A stretch of 64,000 bases of DNA from Piliocolobus tephrosceles (Eukaryota > Chordata > Mammalia > Primates > Cercopithecidae): the NCBI RefSeq assembly GCF_002776525.5, contig NC_045436.1, forward strand, positions 101,677,272-101,741,271. The letters are read 5' to 3'. A model generated the notes under the pieces. The model was not told the origin of the DNA. It was given only the letters and a program-made list of their open reading frames with translations, and searched no databases. Both the position numbers and the translations under genes were made by a program. Below are positions 22,701-36,300 of the stretch, piece by piece. Numbering within the stretch: position 1 is the first letter of the stretch; every line of letters starts with the position of its first letter.

Positions 22701-25700
22701 AAACTAAAGAGCTTCTGCACAGCAAAAGAAACTACCATCAGAGTGAACAGGCAACCTACAGAATGGGAGAAAATTTTTGCAATCTACTCATCTGACAAAG
22801 GGCTAATTTCCAGAATCTACAAAGAACTCAAACAAATATACAAGAAAAAAACAACCCCATCAAAAAGTGGGGAAAGGATATGAACAGACATTTCTCAAAA
22901 GAAGACATTCATACAGCCAACAGACACATGAAAAAATGCTCATCATCACTTGCCATCAGAGAAATGCAAATCAAAACCACAATGAGATACCATCTCACAC
23001 CAGTTAGAATGGCAATCATTAAAAAATCAGGAAACAATAGGTGTTGGAGAGGATGTGGAGAAATAGGAACACTTTTACACTGTTGGTGGGATTGTAAACT
23101 AGTTCAACCATTATGGAAAACAGTATGGCGATTCCTCAAGGATCTAGAACTAGATGTACCATATGACCCAGCCATCCCACTACTGGGTATATACCCAAAG
23201 GATTATAAATTATGCTACTACAAAGACACATGCACACGTATGTTTATTGCGGCACTATTCACAATAGCAAAGACTTGGAATCAACCCAAATGTCCATCTG
23301 TGACAGACTGGATTAAGAAAATGTGGCACATATACACCATGGAATACTATGCAGCCATAAAAAAGGATGAGTTTGCGTCCTTTGTAGGGACATGGATGCA
23401 GCTGGAAACCATCATTCTTAGCAAACTATCACAAGAAGAGAAAACCAAACACCGCATGTTCTCACTCATAGGTGGGAACTGAACAATGAGCTCACTTGGA
23501 CTCAGGAAGGGGAACATCACACAATGGGGCCTATCATGGGGAGGGGGGAGGGGGGAGGGATTGCATTGGGGAGTTATACCTGATATAAATGATGAATTGA
23601 TGGGTGCTGACGAGTTGATGGGTGCAGCACACCAACATGGCACATATATACATATGTAACAAACCTGCACGTTATGCACATGTACCCTTGAACTTAAAGT
23701 ATAATAAAAAATAAAATAAAATAAAAAAATAAAGAGTCATCCTCATATCAAACTATCTCCATTTCACAATATGGTATAAAATATAAAACCCTCTACCACA
23801 CACATAAACATTTTAAACGGCCACTTCAGGCCGGGCGTGGTGACTCACACCTGTAATCTCAGCACTTTGGGAGGCCCTGAGGCAGGCAGATTGCTTGAGG
23901 CCAGGAGTTTGAGACCAGCCAGGCCAACATAGTGAAACTCGTCTCTACTAAAATTACAAAATAGCCAGGCATGGTGGCGCATGCTTGTAATCCCAGCTAC
24001 GGGGGGAGGCTGCTGCAATAAGCCAAGATTGCACCAATGCACTCCAGCCTGGATGACAAAGTGAGAGACTCTGTCTCAAAATAAATAAATAAAAAATAAA
24101 TGGCCACTTCAAATATACCGCTGCCATAAATTCAAACTACAAGTCAACAAAAGTATACTCATCTTGATGACATTATAGAAATTATTTAAACTACAAGGAA
24201 CAGTAAATAACAAAAGTTAATTTTTTAAATGTCAAAAGTTATCAGAATTCAAACAAAAAGTGCTTAAAAATACTACCTTGGGCTTGGAGTAGAGGTTAAA
24301 TTCTGAAATGGGATCCAACATAATGAACGCCTATTTATATGTGATCTCTAATAATCCTGTGAAGTAGATCTCTTTATTTTAAAGACGAGGGCCTGAACTC
24401 CCAATCACCCAGCTGCAAGTGGAATGGCCAGAACACAGACCTACATCTAATGTCAAAGCCCAAGTTACTTCCCAAGGGTGTCAGAATTAGACGCAGATTC
24501 TAACAGTCTTGGATTATCCTAAACTTGTTGTTGACAATGACACTTCATGCAGGGATGAAAAACAAAAGAACTACTAATTCAAGTGGGAAGGAATAGAGGA
24601 AAATGGAATAGAAAAGATCCACAAACAATAACCATGTAGTAAGTAAAGCAACTAAAAAGAATTTAAACACTAATTTAATTTTAATGCTTACCCCTGGGAT
24701 TGCCCATTCTCCACAGTCTTTCCTTTTTATTGCAACAAACTGTAAGATGTGTTTCCCAGAAACAGGATGCATGATTTTATTTCCACTGCTATCCTTTTTC
24801 CATCTGTGAATAGTAATGTAAAATCATAACTATTTACAACAAAAACTAAGGTTTTATCTCAAATCTGAGAAAAAGTTACAAGGACACTTTTCTTTAAAAC
24901 AGAGTATATACAAATTTATCTCAAATTAGCTAGTTTTATTTAAAACTATTGATTTTTATAGGAAATATTCTATATTCATCACTGTTACAAACCAGGACAA
25001 ATGTCTACATTACATAAGATACTACATTGGCCGGGCGCGGTGGCTCAAGCCTGTAATCCCAGCACTTCGGGAGGCTGAGACGGGCAGATCATGAGGTCAG
25101 GAGATCGAGACCATACTGGCTAACACGGTGAAATCCCGTCTCTACTAAAAAAATACAAAAAACTAGCCGGGCGAGGTGGCGGGCACCTGTAGTCCCAGCT
25201 ACTTGGCAGGCTGAGGCAGGAGAATGGCGTAAACCCGGAAGGCGGAGCTTGCAGTGAGCTGAGATCCGGCCACTGCACTCCAACTTGGGCGACAGAGCGA
25301 GATTCCGTCTCAAAAAAATAAATAAATAAAATAAAAGATACTACATTATCGGTAACGAAAATTCAGGATATGAACAATTTTTACCACTTAAAGTACTAAA
25401 AAAACAAGTAGCAGCAGAATAGAATTTAAAGAAAAGGATATCAAAGTCTTTTAAAAAATAAGTTTACATATCCTTCTTTAAAAATTACTGGTAGTTGCCA
25501 GGTGCTGTGGCTCACACTTGTAATCCCAACACTTTGGGAGAATTGCTTGAGCTCAGGAGTTCGAGACCAGCCTGGGCAACAAGGGAAGACCTCATCTCTA
25601 CAAAAAATTAAAAAATCAGCTGGTGCGGTGGCATGCACCTATAGTCCTAGCTAGTTGGGAGACTGAGGCAGAAGGGTCACTTGTACCCAGAGTTTGAGGT

Positions 25701-28700
25701 TGCACTGAGCTAAGATCGTGCCACTACACTCTAGCTTGGGTGACCGACAGAGAAAATTACTGGCAGTGAAAAAGGCATGGTAAGATTTGTTTTTGGCAGG
25801 GTGTGGTGAGTCACGCCTGAAATCCCAGCACTTTGGGAGGCCAAGGCGGGCAGATCACCTGAGGTCAGCAGTTCAAGACCCCCCACCAGCCTGGCCAACA
25901 TCGTGAAACCCTGTTTCTACAAAAATACAAAAATTAGCCAGGCATGATGGTGAGTGCCTGTAATCCCAGCTACTCAGGGGGCTGAGGCAGGACAATCACT
26001 TAAACCCAGGAGGCAGAGGTTGCAGTGAGCAAAGATCGTGCCATTACACTCCAGCCTGGGTGACAGAGTGAGACTCCACCTCAAAAAAAAAAAAAATTTG
26101 CTTTTAACAGTTCACCCTGTGCTAAGAGAAAAGCAGATTATATGACCCAGTTTAGTTGTTGTCAAAAGCAGTACTTCTCAATTTTTTTTTTTTATTTAAA
26201 GAGACAGGGTCTTGCTCTGTCACCAAGGCTGGAGTACAGTGGTGCAATCATAGTTCACTGTAACCTTAAACTCCTGGGCTCAAGCAATCATTCTGTTTCA
26301 GCCTCCTGCATAGCTAGGACTACAGGTGTGGGCCACAACGCCCAGCTAATTTTTTTTGTTTTTCAGTAGAGATGGGGTCTCCTGCTAGGTTACCCAGCTG
26401 GTCTTGAACTCCTGGCCTCAAGCCATCCTCCCACCTCAGCCTCCCAAAGTGCTGTGATTACAGGTGTAAGCCACCACACCTGGCCCTGCTTCTCAATCTT
26501 TATGCCCTCTAATTTGATAAACAAACAAAAAAAAACTCTATCCTTTTATTTTACATTTTAAATTTAATTGATTATAGGTTTTGTAAAAACTATCAAGGCA
26601 ATGTTAGTTTCAGAATACACTTTTTCTAACCACACTCTCTTTGCCAGAGATGTTGATACTAATAAATCGCCCCTTCCCCTTCCTCACCTCCATATCAACC
26701 TCCAGCCCAATTTTAGGAATTGTCCTAATGATCTCCTAGTCAAAAAAAAATCTTCCAATGCTAAACCAAAAAAGAAGGTCTATGATCTAATCATTACTCT
26801 GGATGAAACCCAATAAAATATTAGTGTGGATATGAGCTTCCAAATTTCCTTATATAGTAGCTGACTACCATATCTAATTTCCTTATATAGTAGCTGACTA
26901 CCATATCTACCGTATTTAATTCCTCCCATGAAAGAGCTCACAGTCTAGCAGTGGCTCTAAATTAGAAGGGTGATAGTTTGATGAGTATATTAAATAGAAA
27001 TGAAATAATAATTAGTACAAGAGGGCACATCTGTTTTTTTAAATGCCAGAAAGGGGAATACAGGAGTGAGAAACAAAGTCATAAAATAAAATAATGTGTT
27101 CAAGAAACTGAATGTCCATACGGGGTCTAGCACCATGGGCATCAGTGAGGGAAAAGATAGGCCAGAAAAGTGGGCAACAGGCTTATACGACGATTCATCT
27201 AATTCATCTACTTAGAGAGCCACAGAATGTTTTTAAGCAGGGTAAAGCCATAACCAATCTGAATTTTAGAAAGCTCACTCACTTTGACAAAAGCATGTAT
27301 GTTGGTCTGCAGGAAAGCAAGACTGGACTCAAGATCAGCTGGGAGGCCACTACCATGACCCAGGTAAAAGATGATGACAGGACAGAAGGCAGAGACAGTG
27401 AGAAAGAAGAAAGGATGGATTTTATTTTTATTTTCTAAAAGCCACTTAGATAGCATGTATTATATATATAACACTGTTCCAAGTGCTTTCATGTATTTAT
27501 CTATTTAAGCCTCAAAACAACCCTATAAAATAGTCGTTTTATTATCTTTATCTTACAGATATGGAAAATAAAGAACAGAAAAGTTAGGTAACTTCCCTAA
27601 GACTGCAGTGTTAACAAGGGTGTAAACAGAACTTTGAACCTGGGCAATCTGGTTCCAGAATCTGTGCTCTTAATTACCATACTATCTACTTAAACTGAAC
27701 AAGCAGAACGTTTACACTAATTAGGTAAGAGGAAAGATGACCGGGCGTGGTGGTACACGCCTGTAATCCCAGCACTTTGGGAGGCCATGAGGTCAAAAGA
27801 TCAAGACCATCCTGGCCAACATGGTGAAACCTTATCTACTAATACAAAAATTAGCTGGGCAGTGTGGCGTGCACCTGTAGTCCCAGCTACTTGGGAGGCT
27901 GAAGCAGGAGAATCACTTGGAGGTTGCAGTGAGCCAAGATAGCACCACTACACTCCAGCCTGGGTGACAGAGCTAGAATCTGTCTCCAAAAAAAAAAAAA
28001 GGAAAGATAAGAAGGTGAATGATGGCTCTGTTCACTCATAAACATTTACTGGCACCTACTACACATCACATGCAAGGAGATGGGAAAACAAAGACTCAAT
28101 ACAGCCACTGCTCTTCAGCCAGCCAGTTGTAACTATGGAACAAGGATGAGAAAGAGAATAGAGAGAGATGCTGGCCAGGTGTGGTGGCTCCTGCCTGTAA
28201 TCCTAGCACTCTGGGAGGCCAAGGTGGGAGGATTGCTTGAGCTCAGGAGTTCGAGACCAGCCAGGGTAACATAGCAAGACCACATCTCAAAAAAAAAAAA
28301 AGAGAGATGCTGCTGGGGAGAAGGTAGGACCAGAGAGATGATGAGCAGCTTGCATATGTTCTCAGATTTTATTCTGAAGGGACAAACGTATGGATTTTAA
28401 GCACAGTAGCTTCTTGCTATGTTATTTACTAGTATTAAATACATTATCACCAATTTTAAAACAAAATTTCTTGATCTAACAGAACACATCATTTTAACTG
28501 ATGAACCTAATGAACACTTACTGAATATCAATGGTATTTCTATGCCCTATTGCTATTCCCTCCCCAGTTCTGGTAGTATGCCCCTTCCTGTCGTTAACCA
28601 AAAGGGAACAGAAAATGATAGTCATCAATTATTTGAGCTGAATTTATTCAAAATAATATATTAACACTTCCCAACTCATTTTGACTCTAGAGGATCTGAA

Positions 28701-31700
28701 GAAACTTTTGAAAATTATACCTGGACAATCTCTAGGAGAGATGCCTGGGAATCTGAAAATTTAACACCTGACCTGGAGCTTCTGAACTAAAAAGTTTATG
28801 AAATCCTGAACAATGTTGTTTTGAATCATGAAGTGCATACTTGAAAGAAAGGGGGATAGAATCTTTGCTCTGAAAGTGCCTGGGTGATTCTTCAGTAGAA
28901 GGAATATACCCTAAAATAATGATAAAAAGTACAGTATAGTAAAGACTCACTAGTGGTGTAACGGAAAAAGCACAGTATTTAAAGCCACTTACCCCGATTC
29001 AGATGTCAGATCTATAACATTTAGGCAAGTCACTTAACCCCAGTGAGTCTGTATTTTCAAATTCTCAAAACAGATATATCAATACCTACTTGGAGGGGCT
29101 TCTGTGAAAAACAAATAGAAAAACTAATGATAGCACTGATAGGATGCCTGGAATAGACTAGTCTAAAAGTAGAATACTTTTAACAATTCATCTAAGGCTT
29201 GATCCTTCTTTCAACATCTTTCACTCTTCTCTCTTCCATTTCTGCTGCCTCTCATCTATTTAGAGGAACTCATCAATTTATTAATTAATGCATTATTATT
29301 AATTAATCATTATTGAGATAACAAAGAACGTCAATCTAAGAGTACAGCTGAAAGCCAGACACCGCCACTTGTGGGCTCTCTTACAGCCTTGGACCATCTC
29401 TAAGCCTTCATTTCTCTTATCTGTTGGACAGAGTTAAGCTCAAAAAGTCTACCATTTCAAAACAACTTGACACACAATCACCACATACACTCTTAGCCAC
29501 TATTTGGTCCAGCATAGATAAAGATAAGCTAACTAGATTCTAACTTTCAAGATTCAGACTCCCTTTTCTGCTTCTCGTCCGCTTACTAGCATTACATTCC
29601 TGTTTCAAACGTTTCATACCTTCCTGTTTTTAGCCAGCTTCACCAAAGTCAGAAACTAACACTGCCATTAATATTTTTTTATTAACTCTTTCCATCTCAT
29701 TTAAACCATATAGGTTCTAACAGTACATGGATGGAGAGGTAGGTTGATCAGTAGTTAAGTAAGTAAGTAGGTGAATGGGTGGGTAGGTGGATAGATGATG
29801 GAGGGAAGATAAAATTGGGGATTGGGTAAAGATCCTTTTTGGCAGGAGAATCGAGAGGGCAAGTAAGAAAGTGAGACCAGGTGAGTATGGGTGCCTCTTC
29901 CAGCAACTTGAAAATAAAAAAAAATATATAGAATTAAACTCTCAGATCAAAGAAAAACAGAGTCTCCATGAAGAAAAGCCCCCAAAATATCAAAACTAAG
30001 AAAGTAACAATATTGAAGATACTTGCACTATTTAAAGAAAGAACATGACAATTCCATGTGGGGAGACAGATGGTCAGCAAAGAAATTCTGTAAGTAAAAA
30101 AATAAAAATTAAAAGGATGACAAATATGACAGTATTTCAGATACATTAGAAAGATGATTCCTGTGGAGATAGCTAAGCCCATCTAAACATTAGATTCACT
30201 GACCTTCTTAATTCTGATTCATGCTCATCAAGAGTCCTGAATATGATTTGGCTTACCAGATAGGTCTGCCTCGGGAAGAGAATGCCTCTCCCCTGTTCTG
30301 AAACCTTCAGTGGCTCCAGTCCATACTACCAATTTTGGCATTTAAAATTCTTCACAATAAAACTGCACAAAAATTAACTTTTAGTTTCACCCACTACTCT
30401 CCTACAAGAATTTTTTTTCACCCACTACTCTCCTACAAGAATATTCTGTTTCAACCAAGCCGGTCTCTACTCAGATATTACTACAAACCCTTTTCTTAGG
30501 CTTCCTGCTATCTCCTTACCCATGGTTCAAGTTCAGCTCAAATCTACCTGCTTTATAATGCCTTTCTTGAGTGCTCTAGTTTACCACAGCCATGCCCCAC
30601 ATCCAATCTTCTAAAGCATCCTGAATCACCCATACTATTTGATGATATTTAACATGTTTTCTTACTTCATATTTTCCATCTTGCAAATACAGCCATAGCT
30701 CTTCAGTCACAGAGAACCAACTTAGGATTCTCAGATTTTTTAATATCTACTAAAGTGCCTACTCAACGCTGAAAACAAATAGATGTTCAATAAATAGATG
30801 CATAAATAGAATTAACCTTCTTTATATAATGCCTAACCTACTCATATAATGACAGCTTTATACTTATATCACATCACTATTGTATATAAAATCCCTTAAA
30901 AACATCAATTATATATACATCTGCATGCATATTTATGTAATATACATATGCTGGCTTGTGTGTGTGTGTGTGTGTACAGTCATGTGCCATATAATGATGT
31001 TTTGGTCAATAACAGACTACATATGCAGTGGTGGTCCCATAAGATTATGATGGAGCTGAAACATTCCTATCACCTAATGATGTCATAAGCCATTGTTAAT
31101 ATCCTCACCCAATGTATTACTCACATGCTTGTGGTGATGCTGATGTAAACAAACTTACTGCACTGCCAGTCATAAGAGTACAATCACATACAGTACATAA
31201 TACTTGATAATAAGTGACTATGTTACTGGCTTATGTATTTACTATACTGTACTTTTTATTATTATTTTAGAGTATATTCCTTCTACTTATAAAAAAAGTT
31301 AACTATAAAACAGCCTCAGGCAGGTCCTTCAGGAGATATTCAAGAGGAAGGCATTATTATCATAGGAGATGACAGCTCCATGCATATTACTGCCCCTGAC
31401 AACTTTCCAGTGGGACAAGATATGGAGGCAGAAAACAGTGATATTGATGATCCTGACCTTATATAGCCGTAGGCTAATGTGTGTATTTGTATCTTAGTTT
31501 TTAACAAAAAGTTTAAAAACAAACAAAAAAACTTTTTTTAATTAAAGCTCACAGAATAAGGATGTAACAAAAAAACTATCTTTGTACAGTTGCACAATGT
31601 GTTTTAAGCTGTTGTAAAAAAGCCAAAAAGGTTTTAAAAATGTTTAAGTTTATAAAGTAAGGAAGTTACAGTAAGTTAAGGTCAATTTATTATTCACAAA

Positions 31701-33366
31701 AGGAAAATATTTTTTATAAATTTGGTGTAGCCTAAGTATGCAGTGTTTATAAACTCTACAGTAGTGGACAGCAATGTCTTAGGCTTTCATGTTCACTCAC
31801 CACCCACTCGGACTCACCCAGATCAACTTCCAGTCCTAAGAGCTCCATTCAGGGTAAGTGCCTGAAACAGGTGCATGGTTTTTTATCTTTTATATCGTAT
31901 TTTTACCTACTTTCCCTATGTTTAGATATATATACACTTACAATTGTGTTACAGTTGCCTACGGCATTCAGTACAGTTAACATGCTGTACAGGCTTGTAG
32001 CCTAAGAGCAACAGACTATAGCATATAGCATAGGTGTATACTACTTATTCAATTGTACCTACACAACCTAGGCTTATGTAAATATACTCTATGATGTTCG
32101 CATAACAACAAAATCACCTAACAATGCATTTCTCAGAACATGTCCTCATTGTTAAGCAATGCATGACTGTATATACACATATATATACAAACACAAACAT
32201 ATGCATATACACACAGGTAGACATATATACACACAGCTACAGTCTGCATTTTTTCTATCACTTAGCTCTTTGCTACTGATATGTTTTTTTACTGGCTCTT
32301 ACCTGGTTATAATGGGATCTGCAGCATGATTTGGGCCCCATCGCCCCAAAAGCCCCCGGCCAACCAGTCCGGTCCGTCCTGCAGGATTTCTGGAAAAACA
32401 AAAAAGCATAAAATCAATTGAATGTTTTCATCTTTTTAACTTGATTTGATATAACCCAAACGAAGGGAATATAAGCAGTAAGACGGAACTAATAAGTCCT
32501 TACAAATCCAACAGTACCACCACATATCTGGTGCTAAGGTCATGTATGCCATTACACTGCCATTTAATTTTTCTTTTGTGCATGTGATATGCTTTGAACT
32601 TGAACCAGGAAGAGGTTCTCATACTCAAAGTGGTTCTACAATGGGATGATTTGTTTCAGTTTTCACCTATACTCCTAAATTCAAACTAGAACCTTCCTGC
32701 ATTCTTTTGGAACACCCACATCTCTCTTCACTTTCTCATTATTCTCATTTCCTACTCTACTCTCCTACAACCCTTCCCATTAAAGTTGTTACTGTTACAT
32801 TAAGTCCATTTTTCCTCAATGGTTTCTGGATTTTTATTATCATCAATAATATATATTTGTAGCATACAATAAGGTATTAGTATTACTATTTCACAGATTT
32901 CAAGTATACTAAAATACAATTTTATAAAAATGCCAACTATTTAACCTGATGCCACAATCCAGTGTTAAAAATTTGTCAGATAAACCCATCAATACTCATG
33001 CCTGTGTCATTTTATTTCAGTAAATATCCTTTAAATGTTTAACTTTCATTATGTACTACTAAAAAAATGTTCTAACACGTAATTCTACCTAATGGTACTG
33101 TATCTTTTGCCCTCCCACTATATGAAAGTAAATAAACAACTTGCCAAAATATCCCTTTTTGCCATTTTTTATTCCTTCTTCCCAGTAACTGTTATTAAAA
33201 TTGAATGAATTTTTATATTGTTTTCGTATAGACTCAGAAATATTTCAGCAAGACTTGCAAATAGCAACAGAAAGAAAAGACAAGACACCTGCCCAGCTGA
33301 CAATAATTCTTTCCAAATTAACAGGAGGAGGAGGCAGAGTGGCCAGCAACCATTTATTTATTTATA

Positions 33367-33398
<32 letters not shown>

Positions 33399-36300
33399 GA
33401 GATGGAGTCTCACTCTGTCGCCCAGGCTGGAGTGCAGTGGCATGATCTCGGCTCACTGAAACCTCCGTCTCCTGGGTTCAAACAATTCTCCTGCCTCAGT
33501 CTCCTGAGTAGCTGGGATTACAGGCATGCGCCACCATGCCTGGCTAATTTTTGCATTTTTAGTACAGACGTGGTTTCACCATGTTGATCAGGCTGGTCTT
33601 GAACTCCTGACCTCATGATACACCCGCCTCAGCCTCCCAAAGTGCTGGGATTACAGGCATGAGCCACCATGCCCAGCCTGCAACCATATTTTATTCCATG
33701 TAACCACACATCCCTGAACACAAAGTGATCAAGGCCACCATTAAAAGACAGGTTAGTTTGTATAGATGACCAAGACTGTAACTTGTAAACAGGAAACTGG
33801 AATGGACACACAGATTATATTAAAACCTGAAAAGCACAGATGGTTATTTGCAAAGAGAGAGTAATAAGCCAATAATATAGACAAAAGAATAAATGAAGCA
33901 GAGAGAGTCCTGATGGATTTCGAATTCCATGTTTTCCTAAAGTCAGCTGCATTTTTGCTTTGAGCTCCCTGAGACATTCCTATAGCCTTAAAATAAATTT
34001 TACTTTTGCTCAGGCAAGCTAAAGTTAGTTTCTATTCATCAGAGACTTGATTAAAAGAACAATCTATCTTGCATTTCCATCTATGTATCTTACCTATCTT
34101 TTCACATATTTTATCTTTTTGTAATTGTATCTATAAAAGAACCTAAGGAATCAGTCAAATGCAAGGAGAATTTGACTTAAAAAGACTCAATAACATATGT
34201 GTAAGTTATCACCACAGAACGAACTTAGCAAAACTGAAGGACCAGGTTGAGATGAGAGGAGTACTACCATTTCCTTGTCTTACAGGAACCAAGAATACAA
34301 AGTGTAACATTTTTATAAGGTGATAACCATGATTTCAAATCTGTGATCCTTCTTTGGTTTTATTTGGTACATGCTAATTTTTACGTTTCTTTCTAACTTT
34401 TTAATATGATTTGGCTCTGTAACTCCACTCAAATCTCACCTCAAATTTTAATTCTTGTAAGTTGAGGGCAGAACCTGATGGGAGGTGATTGGATCATGGG
34501 GGGCAGTTTCTCCATGCTGTTCTCATGATAGTGAGTGAGTTCTCATGAGATCTGATGGGGTTTTTTGGTTTTGTTTTGTTTTTTTTGAGATGGAGTCTCG
34601 CTCTGTTGCCCAGGCTGGAGGAGTGCAGAGGCACGATCTTGGCTCATTCCAACCTCCGCTTCCTGGGTTCAAGCAATTCTCTTGCCTCAGCCTCCCAAAT
34701 AGCTGGAATTACAGGCGCCCGCCACCGTGCCCAGCTAATTTTTGCATTTTTAGTAGAGACAGGGTTTCGCCATATTGGCCAGGCTGGTCTCGAACTCGTG
34801 ATCTCACGTGATTCATCCGCCTTGGCCTCCCAAAGTGCTGGGATTACAGGTGTGAGCCACCATGCCCGGCCAATCTGATGGTTTTATAAGGGGCTTTTCC
34901 CCCTTTACTTGTTCACTCTGTCACCTGCTGCCATGGAAGATGTACCTTTGCTTCTCTCTTGTCTTCTGCCATGACAGTAAGTTTCCTGAGGCCTCCCCAG
35001 CCATGCAGAACTGTAAGTCAATTAAACTTCTTTCCCTTATTAATTACCCAGTCTTGGGTATGTCTTTTTTTTTTTTTTTTTTTTTTTTTTGAGACGGAGT
35101 CTCGCTTTGTCGCCTAGGCTGGAGGGCAGTGGCACAATCTCAGCTCACTGCAACCTCCACCTCCCAGGTTCAAGCAATTCTCCTCCCTCAGCCTCCTGAG
35201 CAGCTGGGATTACAGGTGCCCACCACCACATCTGGCTAAATTTTGTATCTTCAGTAGAGATGGGGTTTCTCCATGTTGGTCAGGCTGGTCTTAAACTCCT
35301 GACCTCAGGTAATCTGTCCACTTCGGCCTCCCAAAGTGCTGGGATTATAGGCGTGAGCCACCACACCCAGCCAGGTATGTCTTTGTAGCAGTGTGAGAAC
35401 AGGCTAATACATGTTTATAATATCTTCTTAAGAAAAATGGATAATTTTTTAGTTGTACAGAAAAATCATGTTTTAAAAAATATAGAAAGACCCTTGATGT
35501 TAAATTATTGGGTTATCTTTATTTTTGCTCTTACAGGTTTGGATAAATTCTTACTTTAAGATACTATACCATTTAATAAATATCTGCTGAACAATTTTCC
35601 TTTCTGTTAATGTATTCAACTAATTATTTCTATTTTCAAGATAAAATTACAAAAAGATGCATTCAAACGCTGCCTCTGCCACTTGCTAGCTGTATACAAA
35701 TTGCTTACACTCTCTTTCCTTCAACTAAAAATTCAACTAAAAATATCCACCAACAGGGTTATTGTGCAGATTTAATTAGATCACATATATAAATAAATTA
35801 TTTGTACAACATCTGGGTCATACAAGGATTTGATAAATATGAACTATCTTTTCTACTTTTTGGTGACTCATTATTGTAAGATGCTCTACTCCCAGTACCT
35901 ACCTTGGTCTTCCATTTTCAATCTCATACAGGCCATTCTTGCTCTTTCTCTCAACATGCCCATCTTTTTCGTTAAATTTGGGAGAAAAATTACTTTCACT
36001 GTAATGAGAATACCAAATAAGAAATAATCATTCAAAACTACCAACAGCTTAATAATGCAAGTCAATCTGTTATCCATAGGAAGTATTTCTGAAACAGTAA
36101 ATTTTTAAGGGTTAGTTTTTTTTTCCACAAATCCATCTTATTCCTTCAAAACAATTTTTAAGGGAAACAAAAAGTTTTAACCAAAACACCATACATTACA
36201 AAGATATATATTATTATTAAACTTATTAACCCCTCTGGGAAGGACTACCAGCAGAAGAGCTAGAGCTCCTATCACATGCTACAGAAAGGTATATTGGCAA

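Larger units (their letters stand above)
17561..23728 (+). mobile_element. Full-length L1 (young L1PA/Old World monkey lineage) in NUDT9 intron 5, antisense
   Basis: A complete 6.17 kb LINE-1: 5' UTR with the YY1 motif CAAGATGGCCG at 17574, ORF1 (18580-19596), intergenic spacer, ORF2 in three frame pieces (19660-23482), 3' UTR with a G-rich tract and an A-rich tail. A perfect 15-bp duplication ATAAAGAGTCATCCT flanks it (17546-17560 and 23729-23743), and the insertion point TTT/ATAA resembles the L1 endonuclease site. Few indels and an uninterrupted ORF1 mark it as young. It lies antisense to NUDT9, the orientation usually tolerated in introns. ORF2 is disabled by two frameshifts, so it should not move by itself. 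Confidence 0.97.
34402..35411 (+). mobile_element. MST-type MaLR solo LTR split by two Alus (NUDT9 intron 3)
   Basis: LTR pieces at 34402-34558, 34873-35066 and 35374-35411 join to a MaLR LTR (start ATGATTTGGCTCTGT, inside GGATCATGGGGGGCAGTTTC, end GTGAGAACAGGCTAATACA). Each Alu carries a duplication of LTR sequence. Confidence 0.85.
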
